64,000 nucleotides of DNA from positions 1,984,001-2,048,000 of the forward strand of contig JADJPM010000001.1 in assembly GCA_016713245.1 (NCBI GenBank). Direction: 5' to 3'. A program made the translations under genes and the position numbers. This document shows positions 38,392 through 46,313 of this stretch, piece after piece. Every line of letters begins with the position of its first letter. The stretch's first letter is position 1. The notes under the pieces are model-generated. The model saw nothing but the letters and a program-made list of their open reading frames with translations, was not told the DNA's origin and made no database searches. Origin of the DNA: Verrucomicrobiaceae bacterium (GTDB taxonomy: Bacteria; Verrucomicrobiota; Verrucomicrobiia; Verrucomicrobiales; Verrucomicrobiaceae).

Positions 38392-40023
38392 TCAGTTTTT
38401 CATGACGGGAAGGAGCACGCGAGAAGCGTGCTCTTTTTCGTGTAGCACGGTGTGAGTGGCAGTTTGGGCATTTTTGAGCCAATCCATCGTCTGTGGGCCA
38501 CCAGTCTGATTGTTCGGTTCGTAGAGCGGGGCACCGGTGCTGGTGAGGGTGACACGGAGGCGGTGGCCCTTATTGAGGATGAGGCTCGTCCAGCCGAGGT
38601 GCCATTTGAGCTTGGCGGGCTCCCCCGGGACGAGAAAGGCCTCACGATCAAAACCCTCGCGATACCTTGCCCGCAGCGGGTAATCCATGAGCAGCATGCT
38701 GCGGCCATCGGGATACACATCGGAGAGGCGAACGAGGAAGTCGGTGTCCTTCGCGGTCGATTTCACCCATAGCTCGGCAAAAACCTCGCCGGTGATCTCC
38801 ATCGGCTCCGTGAGAGGTTCGGTGGACCACACACGCACATCCTTCTGAGCCTCGACCTGTCGTGCATCGGCCGCGCCAGGGAAGCTGCGGCCGGGAATCT
38901 CCATCGGCTTCAGCGGATCACCGTCGTAACTTGTACTGCTGGATGCGGAGGAAGGTGTTTCGGGCTTCAAAACGCCACCTTCATGAAGGTACAGGCTCTT
39001 CTCTGTCGTCGCAGGCGGCCAATCGGCGGCTTCACGCCACACATTGCCGGGAGCCCCCTCTTCGCCGACGGCTCCCATGACGTAGTAGCGCACGGCGGGC
39101 TCCTTCTCGACACCGTTGTCGATGCCTTTGAGCCAGTGATCGAACCACCGCACCATGTGCTCGACCTCCGGCCAGGTGGCATTGGGCGGATACTGCATCT
39201 CCGCCACCTTGCTGCCCTTGTTGAGACGCCCGTGCAGCCATGGGCCGAGCAAGAGCTGCTGTGGCGCATTCTTTTTCCGGCCGATGAAACTCTGCACGCT
39301 GCCTTGCACCATGAAGTCATACCAGCTTCCGATGGTGAAACAGGGCACGTTCATCTCGTCGAAATGCAACGTGCAGTCCTCCGCACGCCAGTAGTCGTCG
39401 TAGTGCGGATGCGCGTCCCACTCCCGCATGAGCGTGGCATTGTTCTCCGGCACGCGGCAATTCTTCCCGAAGTCCGCAAAGCGACCCGGCCGCGTCACGC
39501 CGCCGATGCGGTAGCCTTCCTGAAACAGGCTCAAACCGGTATCGACCATGTACTGGCACACGAGATGAGGCGGACGTGTGACGGCGAGGAAGTTTTGCGC
39601 AAAGCCACCCTGCGAACTGCCGAAGGTGCCCACCTTCCCCGTGCTCCACGGCTGCGTGGCGAGCCATTCGCAGGTATCGTAGCCGTCCTTCTTCTCGCCC
39701 CAGGCCAGGGCGCGATACCCCACATACTGCCCCTCGCTCTTCTGCGAGCCACGGAAGTTCACCATCGTCACCGCAAAGCCACGCCGCGCCAATTCGGCGG
39801 CATTTTTTCTCGTGCCTGCACCGCTGATATCCGCATAGCGCTGCTCAAACACTGCCGGCCACTTCCCTTCGCCCTCCGGCAGGTAAAGATAGGCCGAAAG
39901 CCGTACGCCATCCCGCATCGGAATCATGACGTGCTGCTCTCGAACACCGGGGAGATCGAGTTTTGGCAAATCCTGCGCGAAACAGGTCGCGGCGAGGGCA
40001 AAGAAGAGGAGAAGGCGTTTCAT
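38392..40023 (-). CDS. Secreted CocE/NonD-type (X-Pro dipeptidyl-peptidase S15) hydrolase
   Basis: 543 residues from ATG 40023 (MKRLLLFFALAATCFAQ), a signal peptide. S15/CocE motifs: VMIPMRDGVRLSAYLYLPEG, GFAVTMVNFRGSQKSEGQYV, YDTCEWLATQPWSTGKVGTF, nucleophile elbow GSSQGG, then the C-terminal beta domain (VYPDGRSMLLMDYPLRARYR and GHRLRVTLTSTGAPLYEPN). It acts outside the cytoplasm on esters or peptides; the substrate is unknown. The start codon lies inside a heptanucleotide repeat run (40017-40044). Confidence 0.92.
   Translation of the reverse strand: MKRLLLFFALAATCFAQDLPKLDLPGVREQHVMIPMRDGVRLSAYLYLPEGEGKWPAVFEQRYADISGAGTRKNAAELARRGFAVTMVNFRGSQKSEGQYVGYRALAWGEKKDGYDTCEWLATQPWSTGKVGTFGSSQGGFAQNFLAVTRPPHLVCQYMVDTGLSLFQEGYRIGGVTRPGRFADFGKNCRVPENNATLMREWDAHPHYDDYWRAEDCTLHFDEMNVPCFTIGSWYDFMVQGSVQSFIGRKKNAPQQLLLGPWLHGRLNKGSKVAEMQYPPNATWPEVEHMVRWFDHWLKGIDNGVEKEPAVRYYVMGAVGEEGAPGNVWREAADWPPATTEKSLYLHEGGVLKPETPSSASSSTSYDGDPLKPMEIPGRSFPGAADARQVEAQKDVRVWSTEPLTEPMEITGEVFAELWVKSTAKDTDFLVRLSDVYPDGRSMLLMDYPLRARYREGFDREAFLVPGEPAKLKWHLGWTSLILNKGHRLRVTLTSTGAPLYEPNNQTGGPQTMDWLKNAQTATHTVLHEKEHASRVLLPVMKN
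38413..38438 (+). terminator. Rho-independent terminator of rplS, inside the convergent hydrolase gene
   Basis: GAGCACGC (38413-38420) / GCGTGCTC (38426-38433) with loop GAGAA and TTTTT. It starts 32 bases after the rplS stop but overlaps the last codons of the convergent gene (stop at 38392), whose protein there reads HEKEHASRVLLP. Confidence 0.88.
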
Positions 40024-40105
40024 GTTCCAAGTTTCACGTTTCAAGAGGCCCAAACCAACGCCGCCACTCGCTTAAACTTGGAACCTGAAACCTGAAACTT
40101 GGAAC
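40017..40105. repeat. Inverted pair of heptanucleotide repeats at the hydrolase start
   Basis: Left arm: heptamers GTTTCAT, GTTCCAA, GTTTCAC, GTTTCAA (40017-40044). Right arm: CTTAAAC, TTGGAAC, CTGAAAC, CTGAAAC, TTGGAAC (40071-40105). On the minus strand the first unit is TGAAACG-like and supplies the ATG and second codon of the hydrolase gene, so the repeat reaches across the start site. The two arms are inverse and fill most of the gap between ltaE and the hydrolase gene. Same unit type as 35974-36040. Confidence 0.9.
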
Positions 40106-40110
40106 ATCCG

Positions 40111-41148
40111 TCACCCGGCAAAAGCCTCCGCATCCTTCACAAACGCCTCCACATCCGCCTCCATCGTGCGCCAGGAGCACATCAGCCGCGTGCCGCCACC
40201 AATGAAGCTGTAAAACACCCAGCCACGTTCCTTGAGCCCGGCCTTCATCTTGTCCGGGAGCTTCGCGAAGACGGCGTTGGCATCCACGGGATACAAAATT
40301 TGCACTCCGGGCAGATTGCCGAGCGCATCGGATAGCTTCTTCGCGAGGGCGTTGCCTCCGCTGGCATGCTTTTTCCAAATTTCACCCTTCAGCATGCGCA
40401 GCCATTGGGCGGAGATGAAGCGCATCTTCGAGCAAAGCTGGCCCGCCTGCTTGCAGCGATACTGAAAGTCCTGTGAGAGCTCCTTGTTGAAGAACACCAC
40501 CGCCTCCGTCACGGCCATGCCGAGCTTCGTGCCGCCGCAGCACAGCACATCCACACCTGCACGCCAGGTGATGTCCGCCGGCGAGCAGTTCTGGCCGACG
40601 AGCGCATTGAAAAAGCGTGCGCCATCCATGTGAATGCCCAGCCCGTGCTGCTTTGCGAGTGCTCCGAGTCCTTTGATCTCACCCGGACGATACACCGTGC
40701 CCAGCTCCGTGCTCTGGCTGATGCTCAGCGCCCTCGGCTTCGGGAAATGCAGATCGTTTCGGCTCAGCACGATGCGCTCGACATCCGCGGGATCGAGTTT
40801 TCCCAGCGGGCTGCGTGCCAGCAGGATTTTCGAGCCATGGCTGAAGAACTCCGGCGCACCGCACTCGTCTGTTTCCACATGCGCCTCGTGCGCCGTGATG
40901 ATGCTGTTATAGCTGCGGCACATGGAAGCCAGCGCCAGCGAGTTCGCCGCCGTGCCGTTGAAGACGAAGTACACATCGCAATCCGTCTCAAAGAACTGCC
41001 GGAAGGTCTCGCAAGCCTCCGCGGTGATCGTGTCGGCACCGTAGCTGGGCTGGTAGCCTTCATTGGCTTCTTCCAGCGCCTGCCAGGCCTCCGGGCACAC
41101 GCCGGAAGTGTTGTCGGAGGCAAAGTGGTATTTGGGAGTGGGAGTCAT
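40111..41148 (-). CDS. ltaE: Low-specificity L-threonine aldolase (beta-eliminating lyase family)
   Basis: 345 residues from ATG 41148 (MTPTPKYHFASDNTSGVCPE). PLP fold-type I pattern: YGADTITAEACETFRQFF, VYFVFNGTAANSLALASMCR, AHEAHVETDECGAPEF, GLGIHMDGARFFNAL (conserved Asp-Gly-Ala-Arg) and DVLCCGGTKLGMAVTEAVVF with the PLP Lys. It cleaves threonine or allo-threonine to glycine and acetaldehyde in the cytosol. It is upstream of the hydrolase gene on the same strand. Confidence 0.93.
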   Translation of the reverse strand: MTPTPKYHFASDNTSGVCPEAWQALEEANEGYQPSYGADTITAEACETFRQFFETDCDVYFVFNGTAANSLALASMCRSYNSIITAHEAHVETDECGAPEFFSHGSKILLARSPLGKLDPADVERIVLSRNDLHFPKPRALSISQSTELGTVYRPGEIKGLGALAKQHGLGIHMDGARFFNALVGQNCSPADITWRAGVDVLCCGGTKLGMAVTEAVVFFNKELSQDFQYRCKQAGQLCSKMRFISAQWLRMLKGEIWKKHASGGNALAKKLSDALGNLPGVQILYPVDANAVFAKLPDKMKAGLKERGWVFYSFIGGGTRLMCSWRTMEADVEAFVKDAEAFAG

Positions 41149-41159
41149 GGAGAATAGAG

Positions 41160-41657
41160 TCAAGGTCTGGCCTCGCGGGCCGCGAGCAGGGTTTGTTCGA
41201 CGAGGTGCGGGGCGAGGTGAATGCCTTTTCGTTTCATCGCCAGGATCGCGTCTTCGACTGAATCGAGCAGCTTGGCACGATGCAGTTCGACCAGCAGGCC
41301 AAGCGATCCAATGACGGTAAGGCCCGCAAGTCTGGCTGCCCGGCGACCACGCACCTCATCAATCACCACGAGGGGGATGTGATGATCCATGGCTGTCTGG
41401 ATCACTGCCGATTCGCCGCTGCCAAGAGTCGATAGCAAAGGATTGAACTGGGCCGCCATCGGTGGGCGGACTTCGCACCATGCGGCGGCACAGACTCGGG
41501 CGGCCGTGTCATCCTTGTGTCCGCCAGCCGCGAGTTCTGCCACCACTTCGGCAGGAACGATCAACCTCTCCACAATGCCCGCGAGCATCTCAAAATCCGG
41601 CAAAGCCGCCACGAGGGCGATGAGCGGGCTGCTATTAATGACTGGCGAAGGCTTCAC
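41160..41657 (-). CDS. PIN-domain toxin, DUF3368 family (second copy)
   Basis: 165 residues. VINSSPLIALVAALPDFEML with the first acidic/Asn cluster, LGSGESAVIQTAMDHHIPLV (conserved GE.AVI motif), VIDEVRGRRAARLAGLTVIG (D-E-x-x-G-R-x-A-A) and the C-terminal helical region. It overlaps the antitoxin gene upstream by 23 bases. Same families as the module at 26476-27221 but clearly different in sequence, so not a recent copy. Its 3' end is 12 bases from the ltaE start. Confidence 0.87.
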   Translation of the reverse strand: MKPSPVINSSPLIALVAALPDFEMLAGIVERLIVPAEVVAELAAGGHKDDTAARVCAAAWCEVRPPMAAQFNPLLSTLGSGESAVIQTAMDHHIPLVVIDEVRGRRAARLAGLTVIGSLGLLVELHRAKLLDSVEDAILAMKRKGIHLAPHLVEQTLLAAREARP

Positions 41658-41910
41658 GGGCGTTGGCGAACTCCAGTTTTAACTCCTCTTCATCGACATT
41701 GATGAAGGACACGCCAAGACGCTCCAATTCGAGCAGAAAGCGCACGCGATCCAATCCCGCCATCTCGGCGGCTTGCGAGGAAGAGACACGGCCCATTTCA
41801 TACCATTTCGCGGCCAGTGCCAGCCGCGCCTCGCTTTCAAACTGCCTCGGGGTGAGGTTCAACTCATCCGGCAGGCGGGCGGGATAGTCGATGGTCAGAG
41901 AATGGCTCAT
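41635..41910 (-). CDS. UPF0175 family antitoxin (second copy)
   Basis: 91 residues from ATG 41910 (MSHSLTIDYPARLPDELN). The pattern FESEARLALAAKWYEMGRVS, SSQAAEMAGLDRVRFLLELE is the UPF0175 helix-turn-helix arrangement; the acidic tail VDEEELKLEF likely neutralises the toxin. It overlaps the DUF3368 gene by 23 bases and is its upstream partner. Confidence 0.87.
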   Translation of the reverse strand: MSHSLTIDYPARLPDELNLTPRQFESEARLALAAKWYEMGRVSSSQAAEMAGLDRVRFLLELERLGVSFINVDEEELKLEFANAREAFASH

Positions 41911-41946
41911 GGGTCCGAGGTTATCATCCGCCGGAAGACTCCGCAA

Positions 41947-42360
41947 TCACTTCACTCGACCTGACCGCCTCCTCATCAGCCACAAGCCAAGCGCTAGCAG
42001 CAAAACATCCCGCACGATGAGCTCGATGTAGTTCGAGCTGGCCTCGGCAGAGCCGAAGCAGCCGCAACGGATGTCGATGCCGCGATACCAAGAGAGGGCG
42101 ATGGCACCTAGAAAGCCGAGGAGCGCTCCATTGAGCACCAGCAGGCCACCGCGACGCAGCACGCCGGTGATGACGGCGAGGCCGGCGAAGATTTCGAGCC
42201 ATGGCAGACCCATCGCCAGCCACGCGGCCCATGGATCGCCGAGGAGATCAAAGCTGCGCACATCGTCGAGGAAGGCCTGCGGGTTCCAGGCCTTCAAAAC
42301 ACCGGCGTAAACGAACACGCCGCCGAAAACGAGATGCAGGAGCTTGGCAATGATTTTCAT
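41947..42360 (-). CDS. MauE/DoxX-like small membrane protein
   Basis: 137 residues from ATG 42360 (MKIIAKLLHLVFGGVFVYAG). Four hydrophobic segments; MauE/DoxX pattern GVFVYAGVLKAWNPQAFLDD, WLEIFAGLAVITGVLRRGGL and a conserved RCGCFG motif with two cysteines facing a possible thiol or quinone partner. Related proteins assist disulfide or cofactor maturation, or form terminal oxidase-like complexes. Its start overlaps the AlgX/J-like gene by four bases (ATGA). Confidence 0.83.
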   Translation of the reverse strand: MKIIAKLLHLVFGGVFVYAGVLKAWNPQAFLDDVRSFDLLGDPWAAWLAMGLPWLEIFAGLAVITGVLRRGGLLVLNGALLGFLGAIALSWYRGIDIRCGCFGSAEASSNYIELIVRDVLLLALGLWLMRRRSGRVK

Positions 42361-43379
42361 GGCAACACCTCCGACATGGGCAAAACGAGCACGACGAGCT
42401 TTTTGCCATCGAGCTTGGCGAAGTTCGGATTCGGCCACACCTCGACGTCGAGGGGCTTTTGAGCCAGCAGGGCCATGTGCGAAACGAAACCGGCGCTACT
42501 GTCGCCGCCGAAGTGCTGCGTGTCGTCGTCGTAGATCCACATCAAATCACCGCCGACGAGCAGGATGGGCGATTTCGCATCCAGCTCGATGCCGCTGATG
42601 CTGACGACCTCGGCTTGTTCGAGGCCGAAGAGCTTGTCGGGCGAGTGAGGATCGAGTTTCCGCGTGAGATCGCCGGCATCGAGATGGGTGAGGATGGTGG
42701 CGGAGATGAGCGGCGTCTCGGTGCCGAGCAGCGTGGGGAATTTTTCGCGCAAGTGCTTCTCGGTGAGCAAAGCGGACTGTTTCATCGCTTCAGGGGTCCA
42801 ATGACTGTCGCGGCGGAAATAGACCTGTTTGCGGTCGCGCAGCTTCCAGAAGGGATCGGTGAGGTCGAGCACGTCGATGCCGGTTTTTCGCAGGGCATCG
42901 AGGCGGGCTTTTTCGCCGGTGGCACGGATCGGGTCCCAGTAGCGGCCTTCGCGAATCTTCTCGGGGTAAAGCGTGGCACGACTCGGCACAGCCACGAGCA
43001 CGAGCGGGATGCCGCGCTTTTTCAACTCGGCGGCAAACGAAGTCACCAATTCACTCGCCGGCGCGTCCGCGGTGCGATGAGCCAGCATGCGTTCGAGCTC
43101 ACGCTGGTCGAAGAGCCAGCCTTCGTTGCCGAGGAAGGCACCGTTACCGCCCTGGCGCAGTGTCCAGGTCAGCACGCGCTGCATGCCGGTGCGGGTCCAG
43201 ACGGCCAGCAGATTCGTTTTGCCCGGCGTGAGCCACGCGCTGATCTCAAACAGCATCGGCACGAGCAGCAGCACGAGAAACACCCGCGTGATGAGCGAGG
43301 CCTCCGGAGCCGTCAGCGTGCGCTCCGGGATGACTTCGGTGCGTTTCGAGGCGTCGATGGGCTGGGCGGTCGGTTTCAT
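42357..43379 (-). CDS. AlgX/AlgJ-like polysaccharide O-acetyltransferase (SGNH-like)
   Basis: 340 residues from ATG 43379 (MKPTAQPIDASKRTEVIPER). A single N-terminal membrane helix (ITRVFLVLLLVPMLFEI), then NGAFLGNEGWLFDQRELERM, VAVPSRATLYPEKI and VYFRRDSHWTPEAM, the Asp-x-His-type motif of AlgJ/AlgX/WssI-like acetyltransferases, and a later KSPILLVGGDLMWIYDDD (in place of the usual GDS-type Ser loop). It probably acetylates exopolysaccharide in the periplasm, but the expected MBOAT partner (AlgI) is not adjacent. Confidence 0.82.
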   Translation of the reverse strand: MKPTAQPIDASKRTEVIPERTLTAPEASLITRVFLVLLLVPMLFEISAWLTPGKTNLLAVWTRTGMQRVLTWTLRQGGNGAFLGNEGWLFDQRELERMLAHRTADAPASELVTSFAAELKKRGIPLVLVAVPSRATLYPEKIREGRYWDPIRATGEKARLDALRKTGIDVLDLTDPFWKLRDRKQVYFRRDSHWTPEAMKQSALLTEKHLREKFPTLLGTETPLISATILTHLDAGDLTRKLDPHSPDKLFGLEQAEVVSISGIELDAKSPILLVGGDLMWIYDDDTQHFGGDSSAGFVSHMALLAQKPLDVEVWPNPNFAKLDGKKLVVLVLPMSEVLP

Positions 43380-44044
43380 CACATCGGCGAGATTTGCGTC
43401 CAAAGCATCACAACGGCCACCACGAGCACGCCGAGGCACCACCAGCCCTTCCACGGCCTCCAAACTGTCAAAAAGGAAGCCGAAGGCGGCGCGAGGAAAA
43501 ACACCGCGGCACCCGCGGCGAGCGTGAGGATGTGCAGATCCGTCCACACCCGCATTTCTTGAAACAGAACCGCATACGACCGCACCGGCGGCACGATGAG
43601 CGCCTTCAAAAACAAGGCCGTCTGCACTGGCGAACGCGTGACGGCGACCATCACCACGATCGAGGCGAGCACGAGCAGGGCGAGCGATTTGCGCTTCACC
43701 GTGAGCGCCTTTTCAAACAGCGGCGGCGTGGGCACGCCGAGCCAGCCGCCGAGTCCTGCGCTCACATCGCCCGCGCTGGTGAAGAGCAGGCCGAGGCACA
43801 CGCTGACGGAAAGCAGACCGGCCCAGGCCGCGCCGCAGCTCACGTTTTGCGGTCCATTTTCCAGCACCAACATGGCGATGCGCCACAGCGGCACCACGAG
43901 CAGCACCCATTTCGACACGCCAAGACACAGCCGCATCGAGGCCTGCGCCCGCGTGATGGCATCGCCACCGCGACGCAGCACCACCGCCCCTGCCAGCAGG
44001 ATCGGCAGGGCCACAAAGAGAGCGTGATGGAGGCTGAAGGTCAC
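43379..44044 (-). CDS. Polytopic membrane protein of the AlgX-like operon, unknown function
   Basis: 221 residues, about six or seven hydrophobic segments (HALFVALPILLAGAVVL, LLVVPLWRIAMLVLE, LLSVSVCLGLLFTSAG, LALLVLASIVVMVAV, ILTLAAGAAVFFLA, CLGVLVVAVVMLWTQ). I see no MBOAT His-Asp motif, and it is half the size of AlgI. It shares one base with the AlgX/J-like start (TGATG), so translation is coupled. It may supply the acyl-transfer channel or anchor for that enzyme; this is inference. Confidence 0.65.
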   Translation of the reverse strand: MTFSLHHALFVALPILLAGAVVLRRGGDAITRAQASMRLCLGVSKWVLLVVPLWRIAMLVLENGPQNVSCGAAWAGLLSVSVCLGLLFTSAGDVSAGLGGWLGVPTPPLFEKALTVKRKSLALLVLASIVVMVAVTRSPVQTALFLKALIVPPVRSYAVLFQEMRVWTDLHILTLAAGAAVFFLAPPSASFLTVWRPWKGWWCLGVLVVAVVMLWTQISPM

Positions 44045-44157
44045 TCGGGAAGCAGTTGGGCGGGGGCACGCGGTCCGTCAAACAGCGATGCGTGCCGTGA
44101 TGACGGAAATCATGCCTGCTTTCTTGGGGCCACAGCTTACGTCATCGAGTTTGATGA

Positions 44158-44250
44158 TTTCCCACAGATTCAGGGAGGCCAGCAGATTATTTCTGAATGG
44201 TTCCCTGAACAAAAAAGGAAATCTGTGGGCCTCCCTGAATCTGTGGGAGA
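44158..44250. repeat. Perfect 21-bp inverted repeat forming a long hairpin
   Basis: Bases 44160-44180 (TCCCACAGATTCAGGGAGGC and one C) are exactly inverse to 44228-44248. The stem continues inward, after one mismatch and one wobble, through CAGATT (44183-44188) / AATCTG (44220-44225), leaving a loop of about 31 bases. It lies in the 293-base gap between the AlgX-like operon (minus) and the first oxidoreductase (plus), i.e. in a shared upstream region, so it is unlikely to be a terminator for either. The remainder of the gap holds no gene. Confidence 0.9.
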
Positions 44251-44337
44251 AAAACGATCCACAAAAAGTGGTAACGGAGCGAAACCATCACTTTCAGGCA
44301 GGCAAAACGGGCGTGATGAGGTTCAATCCGCGCACTC

Positions 44338-45333
44338 ATGACCTCCCTCCTCATCATCGGCTGCGGCAGCATCGGCGAACGGCATCTGCGCTGCTTTCAA
44401 AAGACCGGCCGCTGCACCGTGACCGCGTGCGACACGAATCCTACATTGCTCGCCGCGATGCGGGAACGCTACGATGCGGCAGGCTTTGCCACGCTCGATG
44501 AAGCGCTCGCCGCCGCCACCTACGACGCGGCGGTGATCTGCACGCCGGCGCATCTGCACCTGCCGATGGCGAAGCGGCTGCTCGGACACGGCTTGCATGT
44601 CTTCATCGAAAAGCCGCTCGCGATTGAGGAGGCGCTCGTTCCGGAGGTGCGTGCGGCCATTGCGGCGGCGAATCGTTTTGTCGCTGTGGCGTATGTGTAC
44701 CATCTCATGCCGTGGATTCAGCAGGCGCGGGCGTTTTTGCAGAGCGGACAAATCGGTCGCGTGCTCCAGGCCACATCCGTTTCCGGCCAGCACTTCCCAA
44801 CCTTTCGTCCGGCCTATCGCGAGATCTACTACACACGCCGCGAGACCGGCGGCGGCGTCATTCAGGATGCGCTCACGCACCTCGCCAATGCCGTCGAATG
44901 GCTGCTCGGACCCTGCACGCGGGTGTATTGCGATGCGGCGCATCAGGCGCTCGAAGGCGTCACCATTGAGGACACCGTGAACGTCACCGCCCGCCATGGC
45001 TCGGTGATGGTCAGTTACGCGATGACGCAGTTCCAGGCGGCGAATGAAAACACGCTCCACATCCATGGCGAGCACGGCAGCGTGAAGATCGAGGGCCATC
45101 TCCAGCGCTGGGGCGTGCTCAGGCATGGCGAGAAGGACTGGACCTGGCATGTCACGCCGCCGCTGGAGCGTGACGACCTCTTCATCGCCCAGGCAAACGC
45201 CTTCCTCGACGGCATGGAAGGCCGCCCGAATCCGCTCTGCACCTTCGAGGAGGCCGTGCAGACCCTCCGTTTCAACCTCGCCGCCCTCCGCTCCTCCGAC
45301 ACCGGCACCGCCATCGACATCCACCCCGCATGA
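44338..45333 (+). CDS. Gfo/Idh/MocA family NAD(P)-dependent oxidoreductase (first)
   Basis: 331 residues. Rossmann start MTSLLIIGCGSIGERHLRCF (GxGxxG variant GCGSIG), then DTNPTLLAAMRERYDA, the EKPLAIEE motif (conserved E-K-P) and the C-terminal GFO_IDH_MocA alpha/beta domain with GGVIQDALTHLANAVEWLLG, which contains the conserved D-x-x-x-H. It probably oxidises or epimerises a sugar derivative. The stop overlaps the next start by four bases (ATGA), forming one operon through 49229. Confidence 0.92.
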   Translation: MTSLLIIGCGSIGERHLRCFQKTGRCTVTACDTNPTLLAAMRERYDAAGFATLDEALAAATYDAAVICTPAHLHLPMAKRLLGHGLHVFIEKPLAIEEALVPEVRAAIAAANRFVAVAYVYHLMPWIQQARAFLQSGQIGRVLQATSVSGQHFPTFRPAYREIYYTRRETGGGVIQDALTHLANAVEWLLGPCTRVYCDAAHQALEGVTIEDTVNVTARHGSVMVSYAMTQFQAANENTLHIHGEHGSVKIEGHLQRWGVLRHGEKDWTWHVTPPLERDDLFIAQANAFLDGMEGRPNPLCTFEEAVQTLRFNLAALRSSDTGTAIDIHPA

Positions 45334-46313
45334 ACCACCGCGAACCGGAAACAGAGAACCGAGAACCGAGAACGGCGAACCGAGAACTCCGCCTCGCCAT
45401 GCTTGGCATGATCGAAGGCAACGGCCATCCGTATTCCTGGAGCGGCATCATCAACGGCTACAACCCCGCCGAGATGGCGAAGTGCCCTTACGCCGGCATT
45501 CCGATCTACATGGGCAAACAGCCGCTCGACTCCGTGCGCATCCCCGGTGCCCGCGTCACGCACATCTGGTGCGATGATCCCGCCGATGCGCCGAAGGTGG
45601 CCGCGGCCAGCCTCATCGAGCATGTCGTCGAAAAACCGGAGGACGTGATCGGCCACGTCGATGCCGCGGTGATCGCCACCGATGATGGAACGGATCATGT
45701 GCGGCGTGCGCGACCCTTTGTGGAGGCCGGGCTGCCCGTTTTCATCGACAAGCCGATGGCCACGACGATCCCCGAGCTGCGCCAGATGGTACAGTGGCAT
45801 CGCGAGGGCCGCGTGCTGCTCTCCACCAGCGGCATGCGCTATGCCCCGGAGATGCGGGCGGACTTCTCGGCGCTCGGCGACCTGCGCTGGATCACCAGCT
45901 TCACCTGCAAGACCTGGGAACGCTACGGCATCCATGCGCTGGAGGCCGTCGAGCCGCTGCTCGGCCCCGGTTTCCTCACCGTGCAGGCCCACAGCGATGC
46001 CGGTGGCGATGTCATGCACCTCACGCATCGCAGCGGCGTCAAAGTCACCCTCGGGGCGCTGCACGACGCGTATGGCAGCTTCGGCGCGGTGCATCTGTAT
46101 GGCACCAAAGGCGATCTCGCTGTGAAGCTCACGGATACCTACCACGCCTTCCGCGGCCAACTCGTGGCCTTCATCGACATGCTCCGCATCGGTCAGCGTC
46201 CGCTGCCCTTTGACGAAACCGTCGAGCTCATGACCGTCATCATCGCCGGCATCCGCAGTCGCGAGCAGGGCGGTGCCCCCATCTCCATCTCCGACATCCT
46301 GTGCGAACTATGA
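45330..46313 (+). CDS. Gfo/Idh/MocA family oxidoreductase (second), N-terminus made of repeat
   Basis: 327 residues if ATG 45330 is used (ATGA coupling to the preceding gene). Residues about 4-21 (Arg-Glu-Pro-Glu-Thr-Glu-Asn...) are encoded by a heptanucleotide repeat and lie before the true fold, which begins near LRLAMLGMIEGNGHPYSW. Further motifs: ATDDGTDHVRRARPFVEAGL, FIDKPMATTIPELR (D-K-P instead of E-K-P) and FIDMLRIGQRPLPFDETVEL. An internal ATG (45402) would give a shorter protein lacking part of the first strand. Probably a sugar dehydrogenase. Confidence 0.88.
   Translation: MNHREPETENREPRTANRELRLAMLGMIEGNGHPYSWSGIINGYNPAEMAKCPYAGIPIYMGKQPLDSVRIPGARVTHIWCDDPADAPKVAAASLIEHVVEKPEDVIGHVDAAVIATDDGTDHVRRARPFVEAGLPVFIDKPMATTIPELRQMVQWHREGRVLLSTSGMRYAPEMRADFSALGDLRWITSFTCKTWERYGIHALEAVEPLLGPGFLTVQAHSDAGGDVMHLTHRSGVKVTLGALHDAYGSFGAVHLYGTKGDLAVKLTDTYHAFRGQLVAFIDMLRIGQRPLPFDETVELMTVIIAGIRSREQGGAPISISDILCEL
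45340..45388. repeat. Seven degenerate heptamers inside the second oxidoreductase gene
   Basis: Seven 7-base units in a row: GCGAACC, GGAAACA, GAGAACC, GAGAACC, GAGAACG, GCGAACC, GAGAACT. They lie right after the start codon of the gene at 45330. Seven units are 49 bases, not a multiple of three, so gain or loss of one unit would shift the reading frame unless the downstream start is used. Confidence 0.85.

Noticed and set aside
44158..44250. Inverted repeat as an intrinsic terminator
   Set aside because: Both flanking operons are transcribed away from it and no T-run follows the stem.
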